A stretch of DNA of 64,000 nucleotides, taken from Clostridiales bacterium UBA3758 (lineage in GTDB: Bacteria > Bacillota > Clostridia > Oscillospirales > Oscillospiraceae). The position numbers and the translations under genes are program-made. The notes under the pieces are model-generated. The model searched no databases. It was given only the letters and a program-made list of their open reading frames with translations, and was not told the DNA's origin. The stretch is taken from assembly GCA_002371675.1 (NCBI GenBank), contig DFGE01000002.1:75764-139763 (forward strand). Reading direction: 5' to 3'. This document shows, one piece after another, positions 49,962-59,291 of this stretch; position 1 is the stretch's first letter, and each line of letters begins with the position of its first letter.

Positions 49962-50866
49962 TGAAGCCGATCCACTTTTTTCTGCTGCTGCTGATCGCGC
50001 TGCTGACGGGCGTGCTGCTCTGGGCGCTGCCCATCCCTGCGCCGCAGCCCGCCCCGGAGCCCACCGCCGTGTTCGAATCTCCCGCGCCGGAACCCACGCC
50101 CGCCGCCGCGACGGAGGACCCCGCCGCGCTCCTTGAACGGCGCGAGGCGGAGATGAACGCGCTGCTGGCCGCCTTTGCGGCCAGGCAGGAGGGGCGCTGG
50201 AGTCTCGCCTGGCGGGAGCCGCAGCGCGGCACGGAGGCGGCCTATGCCTCGGGCGCGGAGCCGATGGTCTCGGCCAGCCTCATCAAGCTCTTCATCATGG
50301 CCGCCGTCTATGAGCGGCGGGAGGCCGGGACGCTTGACGAAGCGAGCACCGAGGACGCGCTGACGGCAATGATCAGCGTGAGCGACAACGCGGCAGCGAA
50401 CGCGCTCGTCCTGCTGCTCGGGGCGGGGGACGCGCAGGCGGGCATGGCCGCCGTCAACGATTTCTGCGCGCGCTTTGGCTGCGCCGAGACGCGCATGGAG
50501 CGCCTGATGCTCGCCGGAAACGGCCTGCAGAATTACACAAGCGCCGGGGACTGCGCCGCGCTTCTCTCCGCGATCCTGGCGGGGGACTGCGTGAGCCGCG
50601 AGGCCTCCGCCGCCATGCTGGAGCTGCTGCTCTGCCAGCGGATCGCCGACCGGCTGCCCGCCCGTCTCCCGGAGGGGACGCGCGTGGCGCACAAGACCGG
50701 GGATCTGGCCGGGCTGAGCTGCGGCGACGTGGGCATCCTCTACACGCCGGACGGCCCCGTCATCCTCTGCGCCATCTGCAACGACCAACCCTCCGACGCG
50801 GCCGCCGCCGAGGCGATCGCTGCGCTGGCGGAAGACATTTACCGATTTGAGGAGGCAATACCGTGA
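49961..50866 (+). CDS. Exported serine hydrolase, class A beta-lactamase fold
   Basis: 301 residues: an uncleaved signal or membrane anchor (6-24), a Pro/Ala-rich linker, then the penicillin-recognising fold with S106-L-I-K109 (SxxK), S141-D-N143 (SDN) and K245-T-G247 (KTG). A Glu in the omega-loop position (ETRMERLM) is plausible. It could be a true beta-lactamase or a cell-wall-related hydrolase; the low-complexity linker and operon context favour the second. It is translationally coupled to the genes on both sides. Confidence 0.85.
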   Translation: MKPIHFFLLLLIALLTGVLLWALPIPAPQPAPEPTAVFESPAPEPTPAAATEDPAALLERREAEMNALLAAFAARQEGRWSLAWREPQRGTEAAYASGAEPMVSASLIKLFIMAAVYERREAGTLDEASTEDALTAMISVSDNAAANALVLLLGAGDAQAGMAAVNDFCARFGCAETRMERLMLAGNGLQNYTSAGDCAALLSAILAGDCVSREASAAMLELLLCQRIADRLPARLPEGTRVAHKTGDLAGLSCGDVGILYTPDGPVILCAICNDQPSDAAAAEAIAALAEDIYRFEEAIP

Positions 50867-52197
50867 GCGAACTTGTGATCCGGACAAGCTGCGGCAGCGT
50901 CCGCGGCGAAAGGCGGGAGGGCTCCTGCCTGTTCAGCGGCATCCCCTACGCAGAGACGCCGCGCTTCGAGCCGCCGCGCCCGCTGCGCTGGGAGGGCGTC
51001 CTCGACGCGACCGGACAGGAGACGGACTGCTGGCAGTACGCCGCCTTCCGCGACGAATCAAAGGACGAGAATCCCTTCTATTACAACGAATTCCGCAAGG
51101 GCCTGACCTTTCAGTATGAGGAGAGCCCCATGCGCCTGACGATCACCACCCCGGAGCAGGCGGAAAACTGCCCGGTGCTGGTGTTCATCCACGGCGGCGG
51201 GCACGAGACCGGCACCATCGGCGAGCCGCCCTACGGGCGCAGCAGGGAGTACGCCAAGCGGGGCGTGATCCTCGTGTCGGTGGGCTACAGGCTGAACGTG
51301 CTGCACCTCTACCGCAGCCGCAACTACGGCCTGATGGATCAGCTCGCGGCCATCCGCTGGGTGCACGAGAACATCCGCGCCTTCGGCGGCGACCCGGACA
51401 AAATCACCATCATGGGGCAGAGCGCCGGCGCGATGAGCGTCATGGATCTCTGCTATTCCAACGCGCTCAAGGGCATCGTCAAGGGGGCGATCTGCATGTC
51501 CGGCGGCGGGCTCGTCCCCGCCATCGCCAAGCCCTGGACCGAGGAGCAGAGCAAGGCCTTCTGGGACAACGTCGAGCGGCGGGCGGGCGTCTCCTCCGAG
51601 GAGGAGGCGAAGAAGCTGCCTATCGAGACGCTCTGGAACGCCTGGTACGCCGAGAGCCGCGAGAACTGGAGCTTCGCCGCCGTACAGCCGGGGATCGACG
51701 GGACGATCATCCCCGAGCTGCCGCAGAAGCGCCGCGCGCGGGGCAAGATCCTGAACATCCCGATGATTCTCGGCGTCACCTCGCAGGACTTCATGCCGGC
51801 CATCATCTTCGAGATGGCCTACAGCCACGCGATGTGGAGCGCCGCGCGCAAAAACCGCGCGCCGGTCTACGGCTATCTCTTCGACCGCACGCCTCCCGGC
51901 GAGCTCTACAAGGCCTATCACGCCGCCGACCTCTGGTACATGTTCGGCGAGATGGACAAGTGCTGGCGACCCTGGGAGCAGACGGACTACGAGCTGCGCG
52001 ATCAGATGATCGACTACGCGGCGAACTTCGCCCGCTGCGGCGACCCCAACGGCGAGGGGCTCCCCCGCTGGCCCGCCTTCACGCTCACGCAGCGCCGCTT
52101 CCGCCTCTTCGACGGCGAGAGCGAGGGCTGCGTCGGCCCGGGCTTCTGCCGCGCGCGGATGCGCCGCACGCTGCTGCGCGAAAAAGGCCCGATGTGA
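50863..52197 (+). CDS. Type B carboxylesterase
   Basis: 444 residues, alpha/beta-hydrolase fold. Oxyanion hole HGGG (110-113), nucleophile elbow GQSAG (S187), and the N-terminal GSVRGERREG / FSGIPYAETPRFEPPRPL typical of the family. It has a GTG start within the stop of the previous gene (GTGA). There is no signal peptide, so it is probably cytoplasmic. The substrate is unknown. Confidence 0.88.
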   Translation: MSELVIRTSCGSVRGERREGSCLFSGIPYAETPRFEPPRPLRWEGVLDATGQETDCWQYAAFRDESKDENPFYYNEFRKGLTFQYEESPMRLTITTPEQAENCPVLVFIHGGGHETGTIGEPPYGRSREYAKRGVILVSVGYRLNVLHLYRSRNYGLMDQLAAIRWVHENIRAFGGDPDKITIMGQSAGAMSVMDLCYSNALKGIVKGAICMSGGGLVPAIAKPWTEEQSKAFWDNVERRAGVSSEEEAKKLPIETLWNAWYAESRENWSFAAVQPGIDGTIIPELPQKRRARGKILNIPMILGVTSQDFMPAIIFEMAYSHAMWSAARKNRAPVYGYLFDRTPPGELYKAYHAADLWYMFGEMDKCWRPWEQTDYELRDQMIDYAANFARCGDPNGEGLPRWPAFTLTQRRFRLFDGESEGCVGPGFCRARMRRTLLREKGPM

Positions 52198-52209
52198 ACG
52201 CGGCCGCGC

Positions 52210-52238
52210 TTGACGGATTGTCCCGAAGAGGGTAAAAT
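52210..52238 (+). promoter_or_regulatory. Housekeeping promoter of the glycosidase operon
   Basis: TTGACG (52210-52215), 17 nt, TAAAAT (52233-52238). Confidence 0.7.
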
Positions 52239-52285
52239 AACAAATATGTCATTTTTGCAATACTGCTGTTTCGGAGGAAACAAAC

Positions 52286-52840
52286 ATGCGAAAGATCCAT
52301 CCGATCTGGGCGGCGGTCGCGGCGCTGCTGGTGCTGGCGAGCCTGGCGCTCTGCTTCTATGGGTACCACGGCGGCATGCTCTACATGAAGACCGCCGGAG
52401 ACCCGCAGGAGACGGTCAACGATTTCATCCGCGCGATGAAGGTGGGCGATTCCCGCAGCGCATACGCGCTGCTCAGCAATTACGACAGTCTCGGCATCGA
52501 GAACCAGCCGCAGACGGAGGACGGCCGCGTGCTGATGGACGCGCTGCGCCTGAGCTACCGCTGCGAGCTCGTGGGCGACTGTGTGCAGCAGGGCGACAGC
52601 GCCGAGCAGATCATCCGCCTGACCGCGCTTGACCTCAACAAGCTCGACGAAGCGCGCGCCGCGGCCGCTGAGGGCGAGGGCGCGGAGACGCCCGCCGTCC
52701 CGCTCGCGCAGCTGCTGATGGACAAGGGCAGCTCGCTCTACACCACCGCGGAGTACACCGTGACTCTCCGCTACGCCGACGATCAGTGGCGCATCGTGCT
52801 CGACGACGCCCTGCTCAAGGCTCTGGCCGGCGGCAGATAA
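52286..52840 (+). CDS. Small membrane-anchored protein of unknown function
   Basis: 184 residues: one N-terminal membrane helix (about 7-25), then a domain with DPQETVNDFIRAMKVGDSRSAYALL that resembles the start of NTF2-like or DUF4878-type extracellular domains (a helix pair, then beta strands such as YTVTLRYADDQWRIVL). The active face is outside. It is the first gene of an operon with the phosphodiester glycosidase, 10 nt apart. I do not recognise a specific function. Confidence 0.7.
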   Translation: MRKIHPIWAAVAALLVLASLALCFYGYHGGMLYMKTAGDPQETVNDFIRAMKVGDSRSAYALLSNYDSLGIENQPQTEDGRVLMDALRLSYRCELVGDCVQQGDSAEQIIRLTALDLNKLDEARAAAAEGEGAETPAVPLAQLLMDKGSSLYTTAEYTVTLRYADDQWRIVLDDALLKALAGGR

Positions 52841-52850
52841 GGAGGCGCAT

Positions 52851-54350
52851 ATGAGCAGCATCAATTACGATCTGGAAGACATCCTGGCCGAGTTCAACGA
52901 GGCCAGCAAGAAGGCTGCCGCGCCGCAGCCGGTCGACGTGCCTGAGCCGGAAAAGCGGGGCGGGAAGCATCTCGCCGAGGGCGAGGCACAGAGCAGCGCT
53001 GCGGAGGCAGCCGGGGAGAAGCTCCCTGTCCGCCCCGAGGCGGAGCGGCCCGCACGCCCCGCGCCGGAAAAGCCGCGCCCTGCCCGCACCCCGCGGGAGA
53101 AGCCGCCCGTGCCGGAGGCCTCCGGGACGCTCAAACGCATCGGGCTCGGCCTGCTGAGCCTGGTCTTCGCCTGCGCCGCCCTGCTCTGCCTGGGCTGGTC
53201 GCTGCAGAACATCCACCCCAACAGCGGCACTTTCGCTGCGGAACGCCGCAGCTCGACCGATATCGCGGCCGCGCTGGACGCGGGCTCCTCCGTCGGCGAG
53301 CAGACGCAGGAGGCAGACCCCAACGCCGCGCCAGCCCCCGAGGGGGAAGAGAGCCCGGCGCCCACGCCCTCCCCCGAGCCCACGCCGATCCACTACGTGA
53401 TCGAGCCGGGCGCGCTCCCCGCCGTGCCGCGTGCGGACTGCTACGGCACGCTGCCGATCTCCGAGGCCTCCGCGATGCTGGACGTGATCGCCAAGGCGCG
53501 CGAATACGGCCTGCTGGAGAAGGACGAGACCATGGCCTTCAACCCCGAGGCCAATTTCTACTATGACAGCGAGATCCAGTACTACCTCGACGAGACCATC
53601 CTCAGCATCTGCTGGAAGGAGGTCATCGAGGGCAACACCTGCAGCTTCTCCGAGGTGAAGGTGGCCGACGCCTCGCAGTTCCGCCGCAAGCTTGCGGGCG
53701 ACAGCTTCGGCTCCTCGATTCAGTACTACGCCACGGAGCTGGCCGCGGCCAGCAACGCCGTCGTCGCCATGAACGCGGACTACTACCTCTTCCGCGACTT
53801 CGGCATCGTCGTCTACGACAGCACGCTCTACCGCTTCAACACCTCCACCTACACCGGCATGTACAAGAAGTACAACTGCGTGGACAACCTCTTCATCACT
53901 GGCGAGGGCGACTTCCTGTTCTTCCCCATCGCCACGGACATCAGCCAGGCGGATCTCGAGCAGTACCTGCGCGACAACGACGTGCGCTTCTCCATCGCCT
54001 TTGGGCCGGTGCTCGTGTCGAACGGGCAGGTGCAGGAGTGCTCCTGGTACCCCGTGGGCGAGATCGACCGCGGCTACTCCCGCGCCGGTATCGGCCAGCT
54101 GGGGCATCTGCACTACCTCTACATGGGTCTGAACCACTCGCCCGAGGCGGAGGCCCGCTGGAGCATCAACAAGTTCGCCGTGCACTTCGGTGAAAAGGGC
54201 GTGGTGAATGCCTACGCGCTCGACGGCGGACAGACCGGCGAGCTCGTCTTCCGCGGCGTGCCCTATAACCACATCGACTACGGCAAGGAACGCCTTGTCA
54301 GCGACATCATCTACTTTGCCTCGGCGCTGCCGGAGGAGGTGAGCCCATGA
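52851..54350 (+). CDS. Membrane-anchored phosphodiester glycosidase (NAGPA family)
   Basis: 499 residues. A long cytoplasmic tail rich in Pro, Glu and Ala (1-92), a membrane helix (about 96-117), a low-complexity stalk, then a NAGPA-type domain (about 270-495) with NAVVAMNADYY, FGPVLVSNGQ and the family signature YALDGGQTGEL near its end. Members hydrolyse sugar phosphodiester bonds; here the target is probably a wall or surface glycan. AAGGAGG lies before the start. It overlaps the next gene by 4 nt. Confidence 0.85.
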   Translation: MSSINYDLEDILAEFNEASKKAAAPQPVDVPEPEKRGGKHLAEGEAQSSAAEAAGEKLPVRPEAERPARPAPEKPRPARTPREKPPVPEASGTLKRIGLGLLSLVFACAALLCLGWSLQNIHPNSGTFAAERRSSTDIAAALDAGSSVGEQTQEADPNAAPAPEGEESPAPTPSPEPTPIHYVIEPGALPAVPRADCYGTLPISEASAMLDVIAKAREYGLLEKDETMAFNPEANFYYDSEIQYYLDETILSICWKEVIEGNTCSFSEVKVADASQFRRKLAGDSFGSSIQYYATELAAASNAVVAMNADYYLFRDFGIVVYDSTLYRFNTSTYTGMYKKYNCVDNLFITGEGDFLFFPIATDISQADLEQYLRDNDVRFSIAFGPVLVSNGQVQECSWYPVGEIDRGYSRAGIGQLGHLHYLYMGLNHSPEAEARWSINKFAVHFGEKGVVNAYALDGGQTGELVFRGVPYNHIDYGKERLVSDIIYFASALPEEVSP

Positions 54351-55369
54351 ACCAGATCGCAGTCCTGACCGGAGAGCTTACGATCTCCTGGAACTCGGTG
54401 GTCATCACGCTCGGGCTCCTCTGCGGGCTCGTCCTCGCCCTGGCGCTCTACCGCGGCCGGAACCAGAGCGGCGCGGCCGTCTGGCTCTGCTTTGTGCTGA
54501 GCTTCGTGATCGGCGTATTCGTCAGCCGCCTGCTGCACTGGTACTTCAACGCCTCCGTGTACACCGGCTTCAAACAGGCCATGACGGACTGGAACGTCGG
54601 CAGCTTCTGCCTGCCCGGCATGATCATCGCCTTCTGGCCGGCCGCCTGGCTCGTGACGAGGACGGGGCTCGCCCGCTCGCGCGGCCAGCTGCTGGACGCC
54701 TTCGCGCCCGGCCTCGCGCTCGCCATCGGCTTCATCCGGCTCTCTGCGCTCTTTGACGTGAGCTGCCGCAGCCGCATCGTGTTCAAGTCCCGCTTCCTGC
54801 AGACGCTGCCCTTCGCCTCCCCCACCACGGACATGGCCGGCAACGTCACCTGGCGCTTTGCGACCTTCTTTGTGGAGTTCATTCTGCTGATGCTCCTCAC
54901 GATCCTCCTGCTGGATCTCTACTTCCGCCGCGGCGGCAAGCGCATGAAGGAGCCCTGCGCCTCCAGCGGCAACATCTGGCGGCTGTTCCTGGTGTTCTAC
55001 GGCGCGATCGAGATCATCATGGACTCCACCCGCTACGACTCCCCGCTGCTGCACTTCCGCGTGATCTCCTATCTCAACCAGTATTCCGCCTTCATCAGCC
55101 TCGCGCAGATCTTCGCCGCCGCCTGCGCCCTCGGGGTGCTGATCTACTATGTCAGCCGCTCCGTCAAGGCCAACGGCTTCAAGCTCTACCATCTGCTGCT
55201 CTGGGTGCTGTTCATCGGCAGCCTCGTCGTGATCGGCTACCTCGGCGAATACAAGGTGCAGCGCACCGCGGAGTATCTGCGCTGCTACAGCCTCATGGCC
55301 GCGGGCTGCCTCGGCATGGCGCTCGCGCCGTACTGGGCCTACCGCAGCTGCCTCTCGCGGCGCTACTGA
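54347..55369 (+). CDS. Lgt-like (prolipoprotein diacylglyceryl transferase-related) membrane protein
   Basis: 340 residues with seven or eight membrane helices. The order of features follows Lgt: a helix with SRLLHWYF, a central LLDAFAPGLALAIGFIRLSA that corresponds to the D-x-x-APxLxxGxxxGRxG region, and FYGAIEIIMDSTRYDSPL that corresponds to the Lgt YGxxRFxxExxR region. Key residues differ (FIRLSA instead of GRxGN/C), so catalytic activity is doubtful. It is co-translated with the glycosidase. It could act on lipoprotein or glycolipid substrates; this is an inference. Confidence 0.65.
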   Translation: MNQIAVLTGELTISWNSVVITLGLLCGLVLALALYRGRNQSGAAVWLCFVLSFVIGVFVSRLLHWYFNASVYTGFKQAMTDWNVGSFCLPGMIIAFWPAAWLVTRTGLARSRGQLLDAFAPGLALAIGFIRLSALFDVSCRSRIVFKSRFLQTLPFASPTTDMAGNVTWRFATFFVEFILLMLLTILLLDLYFRRGGKRMKEPCASSGNIWRLFLVFYGAIEIIMDSTRYDSPLLHFRVISYLNQYSAFISLAQIFAAACALGVLIYYVSRSVKANGFKLYHLLLWVLFIGSLVVIGYLGEYKVQRTAEYLRCYSLMAAGCLGMALAPYWAYRSCLSRRY

Positions 55370-55401
55370 GCCAGGCCCCGGAGAGGAAAACAAGCGAAAA
55401 G

Positions 55402-55430
55402 CGAACCCGGACAGGGTCTGTCCGGGTTCG
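55402..55430 (+). terminator. Terminator of the glycosidase operon
   Basis: A perfect 11-bp stem CGAACCCGGAC/GTCCGGGTTCG, then TTGTTTT. Confidence 0.85.
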
Positions 55431-55493
55431 TTGTTTTATACAGGGCGCTTCGTGAAGCGTGCCTGCGAGGTGGGACGTGCCTGGTCGTGTGTC

Positions 55494-55928
55494 CGCGGGA
55501 GGGGCAAGCCCCTCCCCTACGGGTGGGTGCGAGGCCGTACGTTTCCGTCGTAGGGGCGGCCGCCCTCGGCCGCCCGCGGACACAGGGGTGAAGATCAGAC
55601 AATCGGGACGTCGGGGACGCCGTCCCCTACGGGATGGTGCGAAAATGCAGGCGTGGTGCGCAGACCGCGGGAGGGGCAAGCCCCTCCCCTACGGGGTGAA
55701 TGCGAGGCCGTGGGGCGGGTGCGTATCGGCGGGACGTCGAGGACGCCGTCCCCTACGGGGTGAATGCGAGGCCGTTCGTTGCCGTCGTAGGGGCGGCCGC
55801 CCTCGGTCGCCCGCGGACATAGGGTGAAGATCAGACAATCGGGACGTCGGGGACGCCGTCCCCTACGGGCGTAAATTGAGCATGGTTGCGTATCCGCGGG
55901 CGGCTGATAGCCGCCCCTACGGGGGGAT
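55494..55928. repeat. Block of modular palindromic repeats (R2)
   Basis: At least seven units. Cores: GGGAGGGGCAAGCCCCTCCC, GGGACGTCG[AG]GGACGCCGTCCC, GGGCGGCC-GCCCTC-GGCCGCCC and GGGCGGCTGATAGCCGCCC. Each carries CCCCTACGGG on one side, or CGTAGGGG when inverted. Linkers such as GTGAAGATCAGACAATC are themselves repeated. No gene lies in 55431-56070 apart from the promoter at its end. Confidence 0.85.
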
Positions 55929-55981
55929 ATGCCGGGCGGGGTGGGAACGCCGCATTCGGGCGGGAATTTTTGGCCTGCCGC

Positions 55982-56010
55982 TTGAAGAACCGTGTCGGAT
56001 ATGATAGAAT
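55982..56010 (+). promoter_or_regulatory. Housekeeping promoter of the LRR operon
   Basis: TTGAAG (55982-55987), 17 nt, TAGAAT (56005-56010). Confidence 0.65.
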
Positions 56011-56070
56011 GAACAATTGAAATGGCGAAACATTTCCCCGATTTCCGCTGCTGGCGGAGGAGGCTTTGAT

Positions 56071-57036
56071 ATGAAAACTGAACGCTGCAGGTTTTTCCTT
56101 GACCGTGCCGATGCGCCCTCCGTGCTGATGGCGCTGGCCATCGTGTTCCGCGTGATCGGCTGCTGGGGACTCTGGAACGACCGTGAGTACCTCATCTGGC
56201 AGATCGCGCTGCCCATCGGCGCGGCCGTCCTCTTTATTCTGCTGCTGCTCACGCTCGGCAGACCCGCCCTCTGGGCGAGCTCCCTGCCGGTGCTCGCGGG
56301 CGCGGTCTTCTTCATCGTGCGCGCCATGGAGCGCGGCAGCACCCTCGAGACCGTGATCTTCATTCTGCTGCCCATCGTGGTCGCCGTCATCTACACGCTG
56401 ACGGTCTTCAACGCCATCAAAACCCGCTGGTTCCTCGTGCTGCTGACCCTCGCCCCCCTCGCCTACCACCTCTTCGTGGTCGATCTGGAGGCCATGCGCA
56501 ACGTCGCCGAGCCGGTGAGCTTCGCCGCAGGCATGCAGGAGATGAGCGTGCTGTGCGTGCTGTTTGCGTTGCTGTACACCTCGCTCGCCATGAAGAACCG
56601 CCGTAAGGTCAAGGTCGAGGAGCCCGCCGCCGAAGCCGCGGCCGAGCCCGCCGAGGGTGCGCAGGCGGAGAACGGCGAGCTTCCGGCGCAGGAGCAGCCC
56701 GCCGACGAGAGCGGCGCGGCGCCGGAGACCGAGGCGGCTGATGCTCCCGCAGAGGAGCCCGTGCCTGCCGCGAGCCCGGTGCTGCCCTCCCAGGCCGCAG
56801 CGCAGGAGGAGATCCCCGCGCCCGCTCTGCCGGCCGAGGAGGAAAACGCCCCCGAGGCGGCGGAGGAGAGCGCGGAGGAGTCCGCCCCTGAGGCGGCTGA
56901 GGCGCCTGCGGAGGAGCCCGCCCTCGACGCGGCTCCGGAGCAGAGCGCCCCGCAGGCGGAGGAGAGCGCCCCCAAAAAGGGCTGGAGCCTCTTCCGGAAG
57001 AAGGAAAAGAAGCCCTCTGAGCAGGAGGAGAAATGA
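56071..57036 (+). CDS. Multi-pass membrane protein with long acidic Ala/Glu/Pro tail
   Basis: 321 residues: about six hydrophobic helices (18-34, 41-62, 68-84, 92-112, 119-135, 155-172), then a 140-residue low-complexity tail of Glu, Ala and Pro ending in a basic patch (KKGWSLFRKKEKKP). The function is unknown. The tail should be cytoplasmic and disordered. GGAGG fixes the start. The gene overlaps the LRR gene by 4 nt (ATGA), so the two proteins probably work together at the membrane. Confidence 0.75.
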   Translation: MKTERCRFFLDRADAPSVLMALAIVFRVIGCWGLWNDREYLIWQIALPIGAAVLFILLLLTLGRPALWASSLPVLAGAVFFIVRAMERGSTLETVIFILLPIVVAVIYTLTVFNAIKTRWFLVLLTLAPLAYHLFVVDLEAMRNVAEPVSFAAGMQEMSVLCVLFALLYTSLAMKNRRKVKVEEPAAEAAAEPAEGAQAENGELPAQEQPADESGAAPETEAADAPAEEPVPAASPVLPSQAAAQEEIPAPALPAEEENAPEAAEESAEESAPEAAEAPAEEPALDAAPEQSAPQAEESAPKKGWSLFRKKEKKPSEQEEK

Positions 57037-58847
57037 ATCCAGGCAAGAAACAATCCCCCCAGGACGCGCCTCCGCGCAGGGGGCTGCTGCGCCGTTTCCG
57101 GCGCAGGCCGCTCTCCCCGGCGCAGCGCAAAAAGCGGCGCGCGCTGCGCTTCGGCCTGCTCGGAGCGGCCGTGCTGCTCATCGTGCTGGCGCTGCTGTTT
57201 TTCAACAATTCCGACGAGGCCCGCTACGAGCGCTATCTCAAACGCGCCTCCGCCTCCTACCAGGCGGGCGAATATGACAGCGCGCTGAGCGATCTGCGCC
57301 GCGCCGCCGCCATCGACAACAGCCGCGAATGCCTGATGCTGATGGTCGACTGCTACGAGGCCAACGGCAACCTGGAGCTGGCGCGCGAGACGCTGCGGCA
57401 GATGGATACGAACGACCCGAAGGTCAGCGCCCGTCTCGCCGCGATCGAGGATCGGCTCTACAAGCAGGGCGAGGCGGTCTATGTGACGGTCTCGGGGACG
57501 CAGCTGTCGCCCGAGCTGACGACGCTGGTGCTCGACGACCGCGGCATCACGGACGCGAATCTCTCCGAGATCCGCCAGCTGCGCGCGCTCAACGAGCTCT
57601 CCCTGCAGAACAACGCCATCACGAGCGTGGCCCCGCTGAGCTCTCTCGGCGGCCTCTCGAGCCTCGATCTGCGCGGCAACCGCATCGAGGACGTCTCCCC
57701 GCTCGCCTCCCTCGCCGGACTGCGCACGCTGTATCTCGACGGCAACCCCATCGCGGATCTGCGCCCGCTCTATGCGCTCAGCGAGCTCCGGCAGCTGAGC
57801 ATCCGCGGGCTGACCGTGTCCGAGGAGGCGCTGGCGGAGCTCGCCGCCGCGCTCCCCGGCTGCGCCATCTACACCGGCCGCAGCGAGGCGGTCAGCGATA
57901 TCACGCTCGGCGGCGTCACCTTCCAGTCTGACGTCACGAGCCTGCGCCTGAGCGGCCTCGGCATCCAGGACATCAGCGCCCTGGCCGAATGCCGGGAGCT
58001 CAAGACCCTCGATCTGAGCGGCAACGAGATCGTCTCCCTGACGCCGCTGATGAACCTGCCCTCGCTGGAATGGCTGAACATTGCGGACAACGAGGTTTCC
58101 GACCTGCTGCCGCTCATGGGCATCCACACCCTGCGGCGGCTCAACGCGGCGAACAACCAGATCCTTGACGCCTCCGGAGCCGGGGCGCTGCGCGGCCTCA
58201 CCACGCTCGATCTCAGCGGCAACCCGCTCGGCGATCTCTCCGGGCTCGCGAGTCTCTCCAACCTCACGGCGCTGCGCCTCGCGCAGGCCGGGATCACGGA
58301 CGAGGAGCTGGCGGTGCTGGAATCCATGAGTTCCCTGCTCACGCTCGACCTGGAGGGGAACGAGGGGCTCAGCGACGCGAGCATGAGCCGCCTCCACAGC
58401 GCCCTGCCCAACTGCGCGATCGTCCACGACGAGCTGATCTACACGGTGGAGCTCGCCGGACACAGCTTCCCCTCGGACATCTCCGAGCTCAAGCTCGGCG
58501 GCCTGGGGATTGAGGATCTCTCCGGTCTGGAGCGCTTCAGCGCGCTCGTGAAGGTGGATCTGAGCGGCAACGATCTCTACAACGTGATCCAGCTGCAGTT
58601 CTCCCCCTGCCGCCTCACGCTGCGCAGTCTGAACCTCTCCTGCAACAAGCTCTCCGATATCGGCGCGCTCTCCTCCCTCGGTGCGATCGAGGACTTGGAT
58701 CTGAGCTTCAACCAGATTGAGTCCGTCCAGGCGCTGATGAAGCTGACAACGCTGCGCCGCCTCGACCTGACGGGCAACGCCGTCAGTGAGGAGGATCTCG
58801 CCGCGCTGCGCGCCGCCCTGCCCGACTGCAAGATCATCAGCGGCTGA
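57033..58847 (+). CDS. Membrane-anchored TPR and leucine-rich-repeat protein
   Basis: 604 residues. A very basic cytoplasmic start (1-36), a membrane helix (about 37-57), a TPR-like helical part (about 62-130, ASYQAGEYDSALSDLRRAA) and then about 15 internalin-type leucine-rich repeats in three blocks (160-285, 290-445, 450-604). Repeats read LxxLxLxxNxIxDxxPLxxL (for example LDLRGNRIEDVSPLASL). Such surface LRR proteins mediate protein-protein contact. There is no sorting signal; the N-terminal helix is the anchor. It is coupled to the upstream membrane protein. Confidence 0.88.
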   Translation: MNPGKKQSPQDAPPRRGLLRRFRRRPLSPAQRKKRRALRFGLLGAAVLLIVLALLFFNNSDEARYERYLKRASASYQAGEYDSALSDLRRAAAIDNSRECLMLMVDCYEANGNLELARETLRQMDTNDPKVSARLAAIEDRLYKQGEAVYVTVSGTQLSPELTTLVLDDRGITDANLSEIRQLRALNELSLQNNAITSVAPLSSLGGLSSLDLRGNRIEDVSPLASLAGLRTLYLDGNPIADLRPLYALSELRQLSIRGLTVSEEALAELAAALPGCAIYTGRSEAVSDITLGGVTFQSDVTSLRLSGLGIQDISALAECRELKTLDLSGNEIVSLTPLMNLPSLEWLNIADNEVSDLLPLMGIHTLRRLNAANNQILDASGAGALRGLTTLDLSGNPLGDLSGLASLSNLTALRLAQAGITDEELAVLESMSSLLTLDLEGNEGLSDASMSRLHSALPNCAIVHDELIYTVELAGHSFPSDISELKLGGLGIEDLSGLERFSALVKVDLSGNDLYNVIQLQFSPCRLTLRSLNLSCNKLSDIGALSSLGAIEDLDLSFNQIESVQALMKLTTLRRLDLTGNAVSEEDLAALRAALPDCKIISG

Positions 58848-58863
58848 CAAAGCCAAACAGAAC

Positions 58864-58895
58864 AACAGCCCCCGCGGGTTATCGCGGGGGCTGTT
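58864..58895 (+). terminator. Terminator of the LRR operon
   Basis: A perfect 13-bp stem AACAGCCCCCGCG/CGCGGGGGCTGTT with 6-nt loop, short T tail. Confidence 0.85.
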
Positions 58896-58922
58896 TGCGT
58901 CAGCGTATTCAGGTTGCGGGGG

Positions 58923-59195
58923 TGGTGCGAAGCCGTGGGGCGGGTGCGTATCCGCGGGACGTCGAGGACGCCGTCCCCTACGGGATGGTGCGAAGCCGTT
59001 CGTTTCCGTCGTAGGGGCGGCCGCCCTCGGCCGCCCGCGGACATGGATGAATGTTAGAGAAACGGGCCGCCGGGGGCGTCGGCCCCTACGGGTGGGGTGC
59101 AAAAAACAGGCGTGGTGCGCAGACTGCGGGAGGGGCAAGCCCCTCCCCTACGGGGTGAATGCGAAGCCGTTCGTTTTCGTCGTAGGGGCGGCGCG
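58923..59195. repeat. Block of modular palindromic repeats (R3)
   Basis: Contains the GGGACGTCGAGGACGCCGTC type, the GGGCGGCC-GGCCGCCC type (inverted, preceded by CGTAGGGG), a variant GGGCCGCCGGGGGCGTCGGC unit and the GGGAGGGGCAAGCCCCTCCC type, with the usual linkers. No gene is seen between 58848 and 59503. Confidence 0.8.
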
Positions 59196-59229
59196 GGAGC
59201 GGCAAAGCGTTTCAATCATTTCAATATAA

Positions 59230-59267
59230 ATCGGGCGAATCCGTATGCTGGTACGGATTCGCCCGAT
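59230..59267. terminator. Perfect 16-bp hairpin between repeat blocks
   Basis: ATCGGGCGAATCCGTA and its exact inverse with a 6-nt loop. On the minus strand it is followed by TTATATTG, on the plus strand by GCTTTTG. It probably terminates the peptidase transcript from the right. Confidence 0.65.
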
Positions 59268-59291
59268 GCTTTTGTTATGGATAGTTTTTTT

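Noticed and set aside
56463..59138. An 891-codon minus-strand frame opposite the membrane protein and LRR genes
   Set aside because: Antisense of repetitive Ala/Glu and LRR coding DNA and repeat block R3; no domain or ribosome site.
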